The notes beneath the pieces were generated by a model, which saw only the letters and a list, made by a program, of their open reading frames with translations, was not told the origin of the DNA and searched no databases. From a bacterium c-19 (GTDB lineage Bacteria > Bacillota_I > Bacilli_A > Erysipelotrichales > Erysipelotrichaceae): DNA of 35,446 bases. The DNA is taken from assembly GCA_009917405.1 (NCBI GenBank), contig QZED01000020.1, forward strand, positions 1 to 35,446, written 5' to 3'. This document shows positions 7,729 to 16,800 of this stretch, in pieces. The first letter of the stretch is position 1. The number at the start of each line of letters is the position of its first letter. A program made the translations under genes and the position numbers.

Positions 7729-8829
7729 TCACCACTCTATTTTAACCTCGGCTCCGCCTCCGAAAAGACATGCGATTCTGCCGCTGAAAGAAAGAGAGCG
7801 ATTTGTCAATGAATATCCGCCTCCCACTCCCAATCCGACTTCCGTAGAACCGCCGACCGTGAAGGTCAAGCCCAGTATTTCAAAGCTGTTTTCCGCTTTC
7901 GCTTTTACGGCAGATACGCCGACATCACCTTCCAAAGTTACCTCGTCTTTACTGAATACCGCCTTTCCGCTCGCTTCCGCAACGCCGACATCGATCTGCG
8001 CTTTAAACGTATTCTTGATAATGTCATTTTTAAAGACACTGACTGCCTTTGCCTGAACCGCTGAAACAATAGCCTCTCCTTCTGCAGTCAAAGTAGGCTG
8101 AAACCCTTTGGAATCAAACAGCATACCTTTGACACTGCCGGATACTTCCGCATTACCGACTCCTGCAGACGCTGACAGATATCCGCTTTGACCGAAAGAT
8201 TTTATCGCCGATGCATTGACTAAATGCAAAGTACCTTCCGCAGAATACTTGATCCCCTCAGTCAACAGCGATTTCAGCGAGCGATTTTTGAAGCCCTGTT
8301 TGGTCGTTTCTATATGACCGTCAAGGAAATCAAGCGAATAATTTTTTTGTTTCGCTGTTTCTGCTTTTCCGATTAAAGCACTTTTTAACGATGAAATCAA
8401 CTTATTTCGCGATAAGCTGTCGACTGTGACTTTATTCGTTAAATCTTTGGTTTTTTGCGCCTTTTCAGGTACTGTGAAACGCTTCATCTGTCGAAGTGCC
8501 TCATTCAGATAGCGTATGACATCACCGGTAATGTTTTGAGCGTTTTGATTGGTGATCGCAGCTGCTGATTTATTCAGCTGCATCTCTAAAACCCGATAGG
8601 CGCCGGCACTTTGAATGATATAGTAATTTACGGCATCTAAAGTATTACAGAGCCGCTTTGTATCATTCAATAAGGCATATGCTTTTATTCCCAACCAATA
8701 ATCAACCGCAAATAAGCCGCTTTGTACGTACTGGAGATGATACAAGGCATTTGCCAAACGCTGCTTTGCCTGCAAATATTCCGGTTGTGCATAGGAGAGA
8801 CGATCGACATCAATACATAAAGATCTCAT
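7729..8829 (-). CDS. Probable T7SS effector: WXG-type N-domain with Ala/Gly-rich beta-repeat C-domain
   Basis: This is a 366-residue protein without signal peptide. The N-terminal ~110 residues are helical, with a W-x-G turn (W45-L-G47 in VDYWLGIKA) and a Y-x-x-x-E export-type motif (Y78-RVL-E82). Those are the two signatures of T7SS substrates. Residues ~110-190 are basic and mixed. From ~195 to the end the sequence alternates small and charged residues (SASAGVGNAEVSGSVKG, EGDVGVSAVKAKAENS, GLGVGGGYSLTNRS), suggesting stacked amphipathic beta strands. No enzyme motif is visible, so a pore-forming or surface-binding part is possible but unproven. It starts inside the stop of the preceding helical gene (ATGA) and is followed by DUF4176. 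I recognise no named family for the C-domain. Confidence 0.75.
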   Translation of the reverse strand: MRSLCIDVDRLSYAQPEYLQAKQRLANALYHLQYVQSGLFAVDYWLGIKAYALLNDTKRLCNTLDAVNYYIIQSAGAYRVLEMQLNKSAAAITNQNAQNITGDVIRYLNEALRQMKRFTVPEKAQKTKDLTNKVTVDSLSRNKLISSLKSALIGKAETAKQKNYSLDFLDGHIETTKQGFKNRSLKSLLTEGIKYSAEGTLHLVNASAIKSFGQSGYLSASAGVGNAEVSGSVKGMLFDSKGFQPTLTAEGEAIVSAVQAKAVSVFKNDIIKNTFKAQIDVGVAEASGKAVFSKDEVTLEGDVGVSAVKAKAENSFEILGLTFTVGGSTEVGLGVGGGYSLTNRSLSFSGRIACLFGGGAEVKIEW

Positions 8830-9071
8830 AGGCGCATCCGCTCATAATACATGAGCTGTTCCTTTAGGTCATTACACTGATTTATTAAATACTGAATCCT
8901 TTCTATACACTGATCACAGGCATACAAAAGTTCGCACTGTTCCTGTGCATGATAGTTGTCTTTTAGAAATTGACGATAGGCAATGATTGATGTTTTTGTT
9001 TCGTAGAAAGCGGAAAGCGCATTCTTTAAATTGGCTTGTTGGCGACACAGATCATAGGATCTTGCACTCAT
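8826..9071 (-). CDS. Small helical protein, possible effector partner
   Basis: This 81-residue protein is almost entirely helix-forming, with two long amphipathic segments (~8-38 and ~42-78) and five cysteines. It has no WXG motif. It lies 12 bases after the second WXG100 gene and its stop overlaps the start of the effector-like gene as ATGA. In other Firmicutes T7SS loci the gene just before an LXG-type effector often encodes a small helical partner that binds the effector N-terminus. Size and place fit that role, but the sequence does not identify a named family. The ribosome site (GGCGG) is weak, consistent with coupling to the gene upstream. Confidence 0.7.
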   Translation of the reverse strand: MSARSYDLCRQQANLKNALSAFYETKTSIIAYRQFLKDNYHAQEQCELLYACDQCIERIQYLINQCNDLKEQLMYYERMRL

Positions 9072-9083
9072 AAAGTACCGCCG

Positions 9084-9380
9084 CTATTGAAATGAAGCAG
9101 CACTCTGCTGAATTGTTTGTTCCGTTGCTTCATATCCGGCAACCGTCTGATCTAGAAATTTTGCATAATTTTCAATGATATTGCGATAATTTTCAAATAT
9201 AGGCATCATCCCATTGAAGCGCGAGCGAATCGTCTCGGCAGCCGGACTTTGCCAGTTTGTCGCCAAGGCGTTCATAATTCGTTTCATTTCCAACAATTCC
9301 TGCAATAATTCACTGTTATATTTACGCATCTGTGAAGATGTTCGGCTGACCTCTGCCAGCGATATCATAATTGCTTCCAT
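9084..9380 (-). CDS. WXG100 family protein with WQS turn and YxxxE tail
   Basis: The 98-residue helical-hairpin protein is of the ESAT-6/WXG100 class. Two helices flank a turn read as W43-Q-S45 (TNWQSPAAETIRSRF), where the usual Gly is Ser. Near the C-terminus Y83-EAT-E87 matches the Y-x-x-x-D/E export signal. WXG100 proteins are small secreted dimers that are substrates and components of T7SS. AAGGAGG precedes the ATG at 9380. It lies 11 bases after the other WXG100 gene, whose features complement it (WQG but no exact YxxxD/E), suggesting a heterodimer. Confidence 0.85.
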   Translation of the reverse strand: MEAIMISLAEVSRTSSQMRKYNSELLQELLEMKRIMNALATNWQSPAAETIRSRFNGMMPIFENYRNIIENYAKFLDQTVAGYEATEQTIQQSAASFQ

Positions 9381-9391
9381 TTTAGTCCTCC

Positions 9392-9694
9392 TTAGTTTGT
9401 CAATGTGCGTGCTTTAGCTGCACGATCTTCCTGTGTGGAACGATATGCCTGTGATGAGCTGCGCAGAAATTGTGCATAATTACGCATTAACCGTACCATT
9501 TGCACAAAATCCTGTTCAAACCCGCGTATTTGTGCGGTATAAGCCAAATTGTCTTTTCCCTGCCAACCGGCGCGCATTTCATCTACGCATTGATATAAAT
9601 TACGATAGGTTCGCTCATAGGCGACACACTGTTCCTCAATTTTTGCGGCACTGTTATCTAATGCCTGCGGTTCTACACTGATTTTAATACTCAT
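9392..9694 (-). CDS. WXG100 family protein (EsxA-like) with canonical WQG turn
   Basis: This 100-residue ESAT-6/WXG100 protein has helices ~12-40 and ~47-88 joined by W44-Q-G46 (EMRAGWQGKDNLAY). The tail reads AYRSTQED, so the residue four after Tyr is Gln and the export motif is shifted or missing. AAGGAGG sits eight bases before the ATG at 9694; an in-frame TTG two codons earlier is not needed. It follows the EsaB-like gene by 14 bases. Its role is the secreted small partner of the T7SS. Whether it pairs with itself or with the adjacent WXG100 protein is not shown by sequence, but the split motifs favour the latter. Confidence 0.9.
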   Translation of the reverse strand: MSIKISVEPQALDNSAAKIEEQCVAYERTYRNLYQCVDEMRAGWQGKDNLAYTAQIRGFEQDFVQMVRLMRNYAQFLRSSSQAYRSTQEDRAAKARTLTN

Positions 9695-9708
9695 GTTCAA
9701 TTCCTCCT

Positions 9709-9963
9709 TCAGAACAAGTAAAATATTTCATTGTTTTCAACTTTTCTCTCTGCTAAAGTTTCGGTTCCGACAAAAACGGATTGACTGCGTTTTCTTAGCA
9801 ATAGACTGCCGGAATGCGCAGTATAACGCTTTTGACTTTTTTCTTCTATCCATAATGCACATACGTGACATAATTCATCGGCGCTGATCATGCTCGCAGC
9901 CGCAATATCCATTGATAAGCAAACCGACGGGGCAATAACGGTAAGTAAAATTGTTTTAATCAT
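9709..9963 (-). CDS. EsaB/YukD-like ubiquitin-fold protein
   Basis: The 84-residue protein matches the layout of EsaB/YukD, a small cytoplasmic ubiquitin-like protein of Firmicutes T7SS. A first strand (IKTILLTVIAP) is followed by a second strand and helix region (CLSMDIAAASMISADELCH), and the protein ends in VGTETLAERKVENNEIFYLF, like the L-D-x-x-I-x-D-G-D-x-L-x-L ending of the family. The ATG at 9963 overlaps the last eight bases of essC (ATGATTAA). A longer reading from 9996 would lie inside essC without benefit. EsaB is an essential but poorly understood component or regulator of secretion. The match rests on pattern and location, since identity is low, so a structure comparison would strengthen it. 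Confidence 0.7.
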   Translation of the reverse strand: MIKTILLTVIAPSVCLSMDIAAASMISADELCHVCALWIEEKSQKRYTAHSGSLLLRKRSQSVFVGTETLAERKVENNEIFYLF

Positions 9964-12900
9964 AGCCGCAAATTCCTCTGATGAACAAAGGCTCATCTCT
10001 GATCAGGCAAATATCGGTTTTTTTATTTGTTTGAAACGCACTGCCCAGATTCCAAAGATAGCGAAATTCGCTCAAACCTAAGCCGCACCATAAAATGCGG
10101 TTTGCGGCTTTACACTCCTGTAACAGCGGATGCGAGAAGTTCATCGATAAATCCTGCGGCGACAGCGCAATGATGCACATCCCCTCATCATCAGCAGCAT
10201 CTAATTGATCGCTGAATGTGATTGGATATTGTTTGATTGCAGCAATTTCACGCATCAACTGATAAACACGTTGCCACTCATAGCCGGTAATGATATAGCA
10301 ACCTTCAAACGGCAGCGCAACTGCTTTGCGCTCATCCAATGAACGCCCGATTACAAAACCGTCCTGTACCTCATCGGCAAGTTTTTCATAAACTGGTGCT
10401 TCCTCTAACGGCGGCAGCTGAGCGAAACCTTTTCGATCCCCCGGCACATCCCGACTTTCAAAAAACTGCACCGTATATAACTGCTCCTGATGCTTATGAA
10501 TCGCTCGCAGCGGCGGCTTTGAGCCAAGCGCGGTTTGAACAAGACTACGTGCTTCCTGTTCATCCTGCAGATGAAATACAAACAGATTTTCAAACTGCTG
10601 AAACAGGCGTGAGGACAGATCAGTAAGCGTCATCGCACTGATGAAAAGATGAATTCCGTTACTGCCGTGATCGCGTGCAAGCTTGGCAAGCCACTCTCCT
10701 GCATCCTCTACTGCTTCCAAAAGTGCTGCGACATTATGTATGATCAACAGCCATTGTTCCTTTGGTTTATTCTTGCGAAGTCGATAAAAATGCTGCATCA
10801 AATAGCGTAAATCATCACTTTCTTCCGGAGTAACAGCCGCAAAAATTCGCGTATTTTGTTTCCATTTACATAGCTTGCCGTTTGCCCCGTCAATGATTAC
10901 AATGCGCTCATTTGTTTCACCGCTGCATAATGCATAAAGTATTGCATGAAGTGCTTTACGTACAGCGTTTAAGTCATGCCCTAAAAATAAGCAGTTATGA
11001 AGATGATCCTTGATTGATAAGCTGAACCGGCTTTGATTTTCAGGATCATCCGCAAGCGCAAAACAGCCTTTCTCCATATCCGCCTGCCAAATTTCATCAG
11101 GCAGCGGATCCTGCCATAAGCGAGGCACTTTCAGCCGGTGATGTTCAGCAATCGCCGCCAATTCGGCTATCACCGCATTCATTTCGCTTTGAATCTGAGC
11201 GACATGCGCTCTTTGCCACTCTCTTTGTACGGAGCCGTCATTCGCAAGCTCTTTGATTAAGGAACTGCCAATTCCTTGTTGATCAGGATCATAAGGAAGC
11301 TTTGCATAGGCGGACTGCCCTTCCACAAACACTTCGTCATAACCTACCTGTAAATAGAAGCGTCCCACTGCTTTGATCTGTGCGCCCTCTTTGCGCTTCA
11401 GCATATCCATACTGTCATTTTGTTCCGCAACCTTGAGACAAATATGAAAGCGTGCATTACTCCATATTTGATCATCGACAATACCGCTTGGCTTTTGGGT
11501 AGCCAAGATCAGATGAATCCCCAGTGAGCGCCCAATTCGAGCGATGCGGATCAGCTGTTCCATAAACTGCGGCTCCTGTTGCTTTAATTCAGCAAATTCA
11601 TCTGCGGCAATCACAAGATGCGGAACGATCTCCGTTACCTTATGTTCATGATACAGACGTTGATATACATCAATATCCATGGACGGATAGCCGCCGCTTT
11701 CCATCACCTGCGCAAATAAACGCTGGCGTCTCAGCAATTCGACATGAAGTGAGGTCAAAGAGCGTTCGATCATTGCGCCGTCCAAATTAGTAATCACGCC
11801 GGCAAGATGCGGTAAATGTGCCAACGCCTTAGCCATTCCGCCGCCCTTATAATCAATGAGAATAAACGAGCATACATACGGATGATAATTCACTGCCAAA
11901 GACAGCAACATCGTGATCAGCAGCTCACTTTTTCCGGAACCAGTCATCCCTGCCACAATTCCATGCGGTCCGTGGATGCGTTCATGCAGATCCAAAGACA
12001 GAATTTCCCCATCCTCTCTGACACCGAGATGAGCTTGAAGACTCGGTTCATACACTTCTCGATACCAACGCTTTGAGATCTGCAGCTGCTTTATTGCGCT
12101 TACTTGATACATTGCCAAAAAACCAAGCTGTTTCGGAAAATACTTTTTCTGCGCATGCATATCGATATTGCATAATTGATTCATCGTTGCAGAAAAATGA
12201 ACATCCTCAAACTGAAACGACTGTTGCGACAATGATCCATGATTGTTTTTGAGATTCAGTACCTCAGTGAACTCACCTTCGTGAAATGCAAACAGTGCCA
12301 TCGGTAGATCATTACCGTTTTGTTGCATAAAAGCGGTAAATGATGGTGCAAAGGACAATGCCAATACAGGAAGATAATCCTGATGAAGATACATAAAGGC
12401 TTTCGGCAGCTGTTGAAGACTCGTACACAGAAAGCGATATTCGCTCTCATGAAACAGATGAGGCAGAAACCGTGGAATCCACGCTTCCTCTGATTTGGTG
12501 CAGGCTATCAAAATATGCGTGGTATTCGGTGCATATAACAGCGCATGATGATACAAAAGATACTGCGCATAGGTACGACGTTCTTGATCACTGCCGAGAA
12601 TCTGAAAGCATCGAAGCTTCGTAATGCGCTCAATCATCGGAACTTGTTCCAATCGATAGGTGCGTGCTAAAAAATCCTGTTTTTTTTGTTCAAGAGCATC
12701 TTTCTCCAGCTTCAGCGGCTGCTCATTTACCTGACATGGATTTTTAAAAATGCGATCGCCAACACCGAGGCATAAATACAGCTGATCTGATGTAAATTCA
12801 TACGGCCAAATTGCATCGTTCTCACTGATATAAAGCTGCTTCAGTTTTTGTACTGCCTGTTGTAAACATTGCTGAACCTCTTCATCCTGCTGTCTCAAAT

Positions 12901-13858
12901 ACACATCGTAAACAGCTTCACGCTTTTGCAAAAGAAGCCACTCCTTGCGCACTTCATAGCGGCGTGTCAATACCGGCCACAATAATGAACCGATCAACAT
13001 GCTTCCTGCCATCACCAGCGAGGGCATCGCGGAGATCAGCGGCTGTCCGTTTGCCATCAGGTTTTGAACCATAAACAATGATGAGCATCCGCTTGCCGCA
13101 CTCATCGTTAAAGACGGTCCTAAAAGATAAAGCAATGGTTGACGATCCTGTTTCACGGCCGGCGGTGCTTCCTTTAACAATCTCGTTTCAATCTGGTAAG
13201 GAACATACTCCTGCGGCTTTGCCCGGCGCATTCGTGGGAAGTTTGTTACACAGATCTTTTCATCTTTCGGTTCATAGGGTGGTAAGCGCGCCTTAATATG
13301 CAAAGACTCTCCTTGCTGATTCACAGCCAAGAAACGATTTCCAATCAAAAGCTGTAGTCCCATCACATAAATACAGTCACCGAGCTTCAGCTCACTTTTC
13401 ATCACCCGTTGTTGATTCACATAAACACCGTTTGCGGAACCGAGATCCTCAATCATACATTGCCCGTTTGTCACCGTTATTTTTGCATGAACGGCACTGA
13501 CTAACGGATGATCAAAGCGAATATCACCTTTTTTACGACCGATCACAATTTCATCTTCATCTGGTAAACGATAATAGTGAAACTGCTGCTTTGCGGGATC
13601 ATTTTGAGTGATATACAAAAGACAAGGCTCGTCATGAAAACGAATCGGATAGGAATGATTCCATTCCAACCTCTGCATCGTTAATCCGAGGCAGTTTTCT
13701 TCCGTAAACATCCAATGATCAAGATTTTTCCGCAATGTAAAGTAAACACGATGATCTACTTCATCAATCCAGCGACATGTTTCATCATCCTCAAAAACCA
13801 ATGTAATATCAAAAATCCGCTTGGCACCGAGGCATACAAAGCTACTGTTTTTCAGCAT
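9956..13858 (-). CDS. essC: EssC-type FtsK/SpoIIIE ATPase of type VII secretion, with N-terminal FHA domain
   Basis: This is a 1300-residue membrane motor of the T7SS, somewhat shorter than EssC/YukBA (~1480-1500). Residues ~10-90 look like a degenerate FHA fold. Residues ~100-175 are an intact FHA domain (IGRKKGD, S-x-x-H in VSAVHA, GSANG). Two hydrophobic helices span ~245-297. The first full FtsK domain has Walker A GMTGSGKS (~637-644) and Walker B LVIAADEF (~748-755), plus IDYKGGGM. The later ATPase domains lack usable P-loops (LGHDLNAVRKAL at ~959; ITGYEWQRVYQL near 1200). Two starts are possible, TTG 13873 and ATG 13858; the ATG is used. The gene overlaps the Ig-like gene by 17 bases and esaB by 8. 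The N-terminal FHA is a natural reader of the kinase encoded in the same operon. Confidence 0.92.
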   Translation of the reverse strand: MLKNSSFVCLGAKRIFDITLVFEDDETCRWIDEVDHRVYFTLRKNLDHWMFTEENCLGLTMQRLEWNHSYPIRFHDEPCLLYITQNDPAKQQFHYYRLPDEDEIVIGRKKGDIRFDHPLVSAVHAKITVTNGQCMIEDLGSANGVYVNQQRVMKSELKLGDCIYVMGLQLLIGNRFLAVNQQGESLHIKARLPPYEPKDEKICVTNFPRMRRAKPQEYVPYQIETRLLKEAPPAVKQDRQPLLYLLGPSLTMSAASGCSSLFMVQNLMANGQPLISAMPSLVMAGSMLIGSLLWPVLTRRYEVRKEWLLLQKREAVYDVYLRQQDEEVQQCLQQAVQKLKQLYISENDAIWPYEFTSDQLYLCLGVGDRIFKNPCQVNEQPLKLEKDALEQKKQDFLARTYRLEQVPMIERITKLRCFQILGSDQERRTYAQYLLYHHALLYAPNTTHILIACTKSEEAWIPRFLPHLFHESEYRFLCTSLQQLPKAFMYLHQDYLPVLALSFAPSFTAFMQQNGNDLPMALFAFHEGEFTEVLNLKNNHGSLSQQSFQFEDVHFSATMNQLCNIDMHAQKKYFPKQLGFLAMYQVSAIKQLQISKRWYREVYEPSLQAHLGVREDGEILSLDLHERIHGPHGIVAGMTGSGKSELLITMLLSLAVNYHPYVCSFILIDYKGGGMAKALAHLPHLAGVITNLDGAMIERSLTSLHVELLRRQRLFAQVMESGGYPSMDIDVYQRLYHEHKVTEIVPHLVIAADEFAELKQQEPQFMEQLIRIARIGRSLGIHLILATQKPSGIVDDQIWSNARFHICLKVAEQNDSMDMLKRKEGAQIKAVGRFYLQVGYDEVFVEGQSAYAKLPYDPDQQGIGSSLIKELANDGSVQREWQRAHVAQIQSEMNAVIAELAAIAEHHRLKVPRLWQDPLPDEIWQADMEKGCFALADDPENQSRFSLSIKDHLHNCLFLGHDLNAVRKALHAILYALCSGETNERIVIIDGANGKLCKWKQNTRIFAAVTPEESDDLRYLMQHFYRLRKNKPKEQWLLIIHNVAALLEAVEDAGEWLAKLARDHGSNGIHLFISAMTLTDLSSRLFQQFENLFVFHLQDEQEARSLVQTALGSKPPLRAIHKHQEQLYTVQFFESRDVPGDRKGFAQLPPLEEAPVYEKLADEVQDGFVIGRSLDERKAVALPFEGCYIITGYEWQRVYQLMREIAAIKQYPITFSDQLDAADDEGMCIIALSPQDLSMNFSHPLLQECKAANRILWCGLGLSEFRYLWNLGSAFQTNKKTDICLIRDEPLFIRGICGYD

Positions 13859-16800
13859 ACAGCCTGCCCGCAACCATTACCAGCAATAAGGAAGCCATTG
13901 CACCCAATATCCAAATCGAACGTTGATCGTCATCCGCTTCTCTTGTCACTGGTGGCGTCTTTTTTTCAATCGTTTTCACCTGTTCTTTCGTTAAATGCGG
14001 CAGTACGTGGTAAGTAAGCTGCTGCTTCGTGCGATTCTCTGCTTCATCACTTACATCAATTAGCAACGTAGTATCGCCTTCTTTTCTGAAGCTGATCGGA
14101 TAATACCACAATCCATTTTCATCCTGTTGTCGTTCCTTTTCTAACAGATTTTCATCTCCCAACATCAATGTGTGAACATTAAACTCTGTACTGAGTGCAT
14201 CGCTAATATATAAACGCAATTCTGTATCAAGTGAAACATTTTGATCCGATAAAGCTTCCTTTCGTTCTGCCTCAATAATTTCAATTACAGGAGGTAATGT
14301 ATCGATGGTAAAGGCAAAGGGCGGAAGCAGCGTTGCTTCATTCATCGCATCATCGCGAATCTGAACACTCAATAAATAATGACCGTCTTCTGAAATCGCA
14401 TCTCCCCATCGATAAGCAGGAACCGCTTGTTGATTGCGATATAATAAGACCTCACTGATTTGAAAAGCTTCATTTTCCATTTCCAACTTAGGCGTCCATG
14501 CGATATTTTTAGCTTTTCCCTGAAACGGATCCTCATGAAAACGCAGCTTCGGCAAATACGTATCCACCATTAATTCATAATTTGCTTCTTGATGATTACC
14601 TGCTTCATCCGTAAATGAAACAGCGATTTCATATAGATCCTCTTGATCTTTCTCTGCCTTTATTTCATAAGTAAAGCGTTGATTTTGAACAACTGTTGCA
14701 ATTTGCTTACCGTTTTTACGAATAACTACGGATTCATTCTTTAAATAGCGATCTTCCCAAGCCATTGTGAAAACTGTATCACGATTGGTAATCAAACGCT
14801 GATGATTCTGTGCCGGCATTTCATCAAAGAGCGCTGTCAGCTTCGGCGGTGTCTGATCCAAAATCAAATGATCCCTCTGTTCCGTATGATTCCCTGCTCG
14901 ATCAATGCCCGATACAACAATTTCATAATCACCGTCCGCATCAAAATGCAGCTTTTTTTCAATAGAAACAGTGCCTTGATCCGTTTGAAATTGTTGACCG
15001 TCTTTTAATACACTGATTTCATAAGCGGTCAAATATTCATCATGAACAGCTATATTAACATCAAGCGGCTGATTCAAAAATAATTGACTTTGACTCCGCT
15101 GAATACTGATTATCGGAGCCTGTTGATCAATAGTAAAGTGATCGCTAATTTGCTTACTTTGATTACCGGTACGATCCACTGCTGAAAGACTGATTTCATA
15201 GAAACCGGCTTCATCAAATTTCACAACTCCCGAAACAGTATTGGATGATACCTGCCAAGGATTTTTTACCTGATACGGCTGTTGATCCTTTGTAACCTCA
15301 AGTTTTATCTGTTGTGCATCAATAAATTCATCGACAATTTGAATCCTCATCAGCTGATGATCGGCACTCATTTTATCCTTATCAAAAGTCACAGTCATCT
15401 GCGGTGCTGTTTTATCTAATAAATACGTATGTTCATAATAATCCGCTTGCTTGCCGTTTTGACTGTAAACCGCTTTATTTCCGGCTAAATCATAAAGCTG
15501 TAGTTTTAGTTTATAGATGCCTTCTTGTTGACTCACAAAGGATGCCTGCAATCCTTCCGCAGTTTGTTTCCATGTGATATTCGGATCAACTTTTTGATTA
15601 TTTTGAAACAGCTGTATCATAGCGTCATCCGGCTTAAAATTTGCATCTTTAATTAAAAAGGACACGGTGACATCATTTCGATAACTGTTCAAGATCTCAT
15701 AGCGCATCAATACAAGCGGTGAAATACTGTCCACAATCGTATCGACTTTGCGCTGTACATGATGCTTCGCCTCATCCTGTGCATGGACAAAAAGCTGATG
15801 CATGCCATCCTTTAAAACAAGCTCCAAGACCCATGAATCTGCCTTTTTCTGCCACGAATTATAGACTTGATCACCGTCTTTCAATACACTGTTTCGTGGA
15901 TCAAAATGAGGATCATTAACGACACATCGAAAACTCACTTCATGATTAAGATAATCGGGCAGTTCACTGATTTCTTGGTTGCCCATATATAAATAAAGCT
16001 GCGGATCGCTTTGATCGATTTCAATCGATGTTGTCTGTACTTTCGCTTCATTTCCGAAATGATCGCTTGCCGAAAGCTGTACGATATACACACCGTCTTT
16101 TTCCAATAAAATCGATGTTTTATATGTATGATCATCCTGTTTCCAAACTGCTTTCTGTACCTTGCCATTGATAATAACAGACAATGAATCTGCATCTAAA
16201 TGCGCATCACTCGCCGACAGCTTCAAAAGTATTGGCTGTGCCTGCAACGGCAAGGAATCCTTGATTAAGTCATAAGCTTCACTTTTGATTGACAGCTGCG
16301 GAATCGTTTGATCGATTTCTAACAGACGCTCATACTGTTTAATCAGTTGACTGCCGTTTTCATTTTGTACGATAAGAGTTAAATTCCACGTACCCTCTTT
16401 TTTAAAACGATAACCTTCATAAAGTTGTTCTTCACTTATGATATGCTCATTTTGTGCCGTATCGACGAGCTGTACCGATACGCTTATTCCTTCTATTTGT
16501 TCAAGCTGTAAAAACAGTGAAGCATTCTCCGTCACCTCTTTTTTTAACAAAGTTTCCGTATCAATAAACTGATAGATGTCACTTTCCCATTCATAACTCA
16601 ATTCTTCCTCTTGAAACCACTGCGCAACGATTTTGTAACTGCCGGTTTGCGTAAAAGTGACTTTGGCATCCCATTGTTTCTGTTCCTCATTCCATTCATA
16701 CGGAACAGAAACCAGTTCGTCCTTACAGCGATAATAAAGCTGTAAGCTGCCTTCCCCTTGTGCAACATGAATCGTATATTCACCGGTTTCATTGAGATCA

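Noticed and set aside
7729..8829. LXG toxin label for the effector-like protein
   Set aside because: The N-domain shows a WLG turn and YRVLE motif but not the ~200-residue LXG domain, so the narrower term is not justified.
13859..13873. TTG start for EssC five codons upstream
   Set aside because: No better ribosome site precedes it than the ATG at 13858, and the FHA-like region does not need the extra residues.
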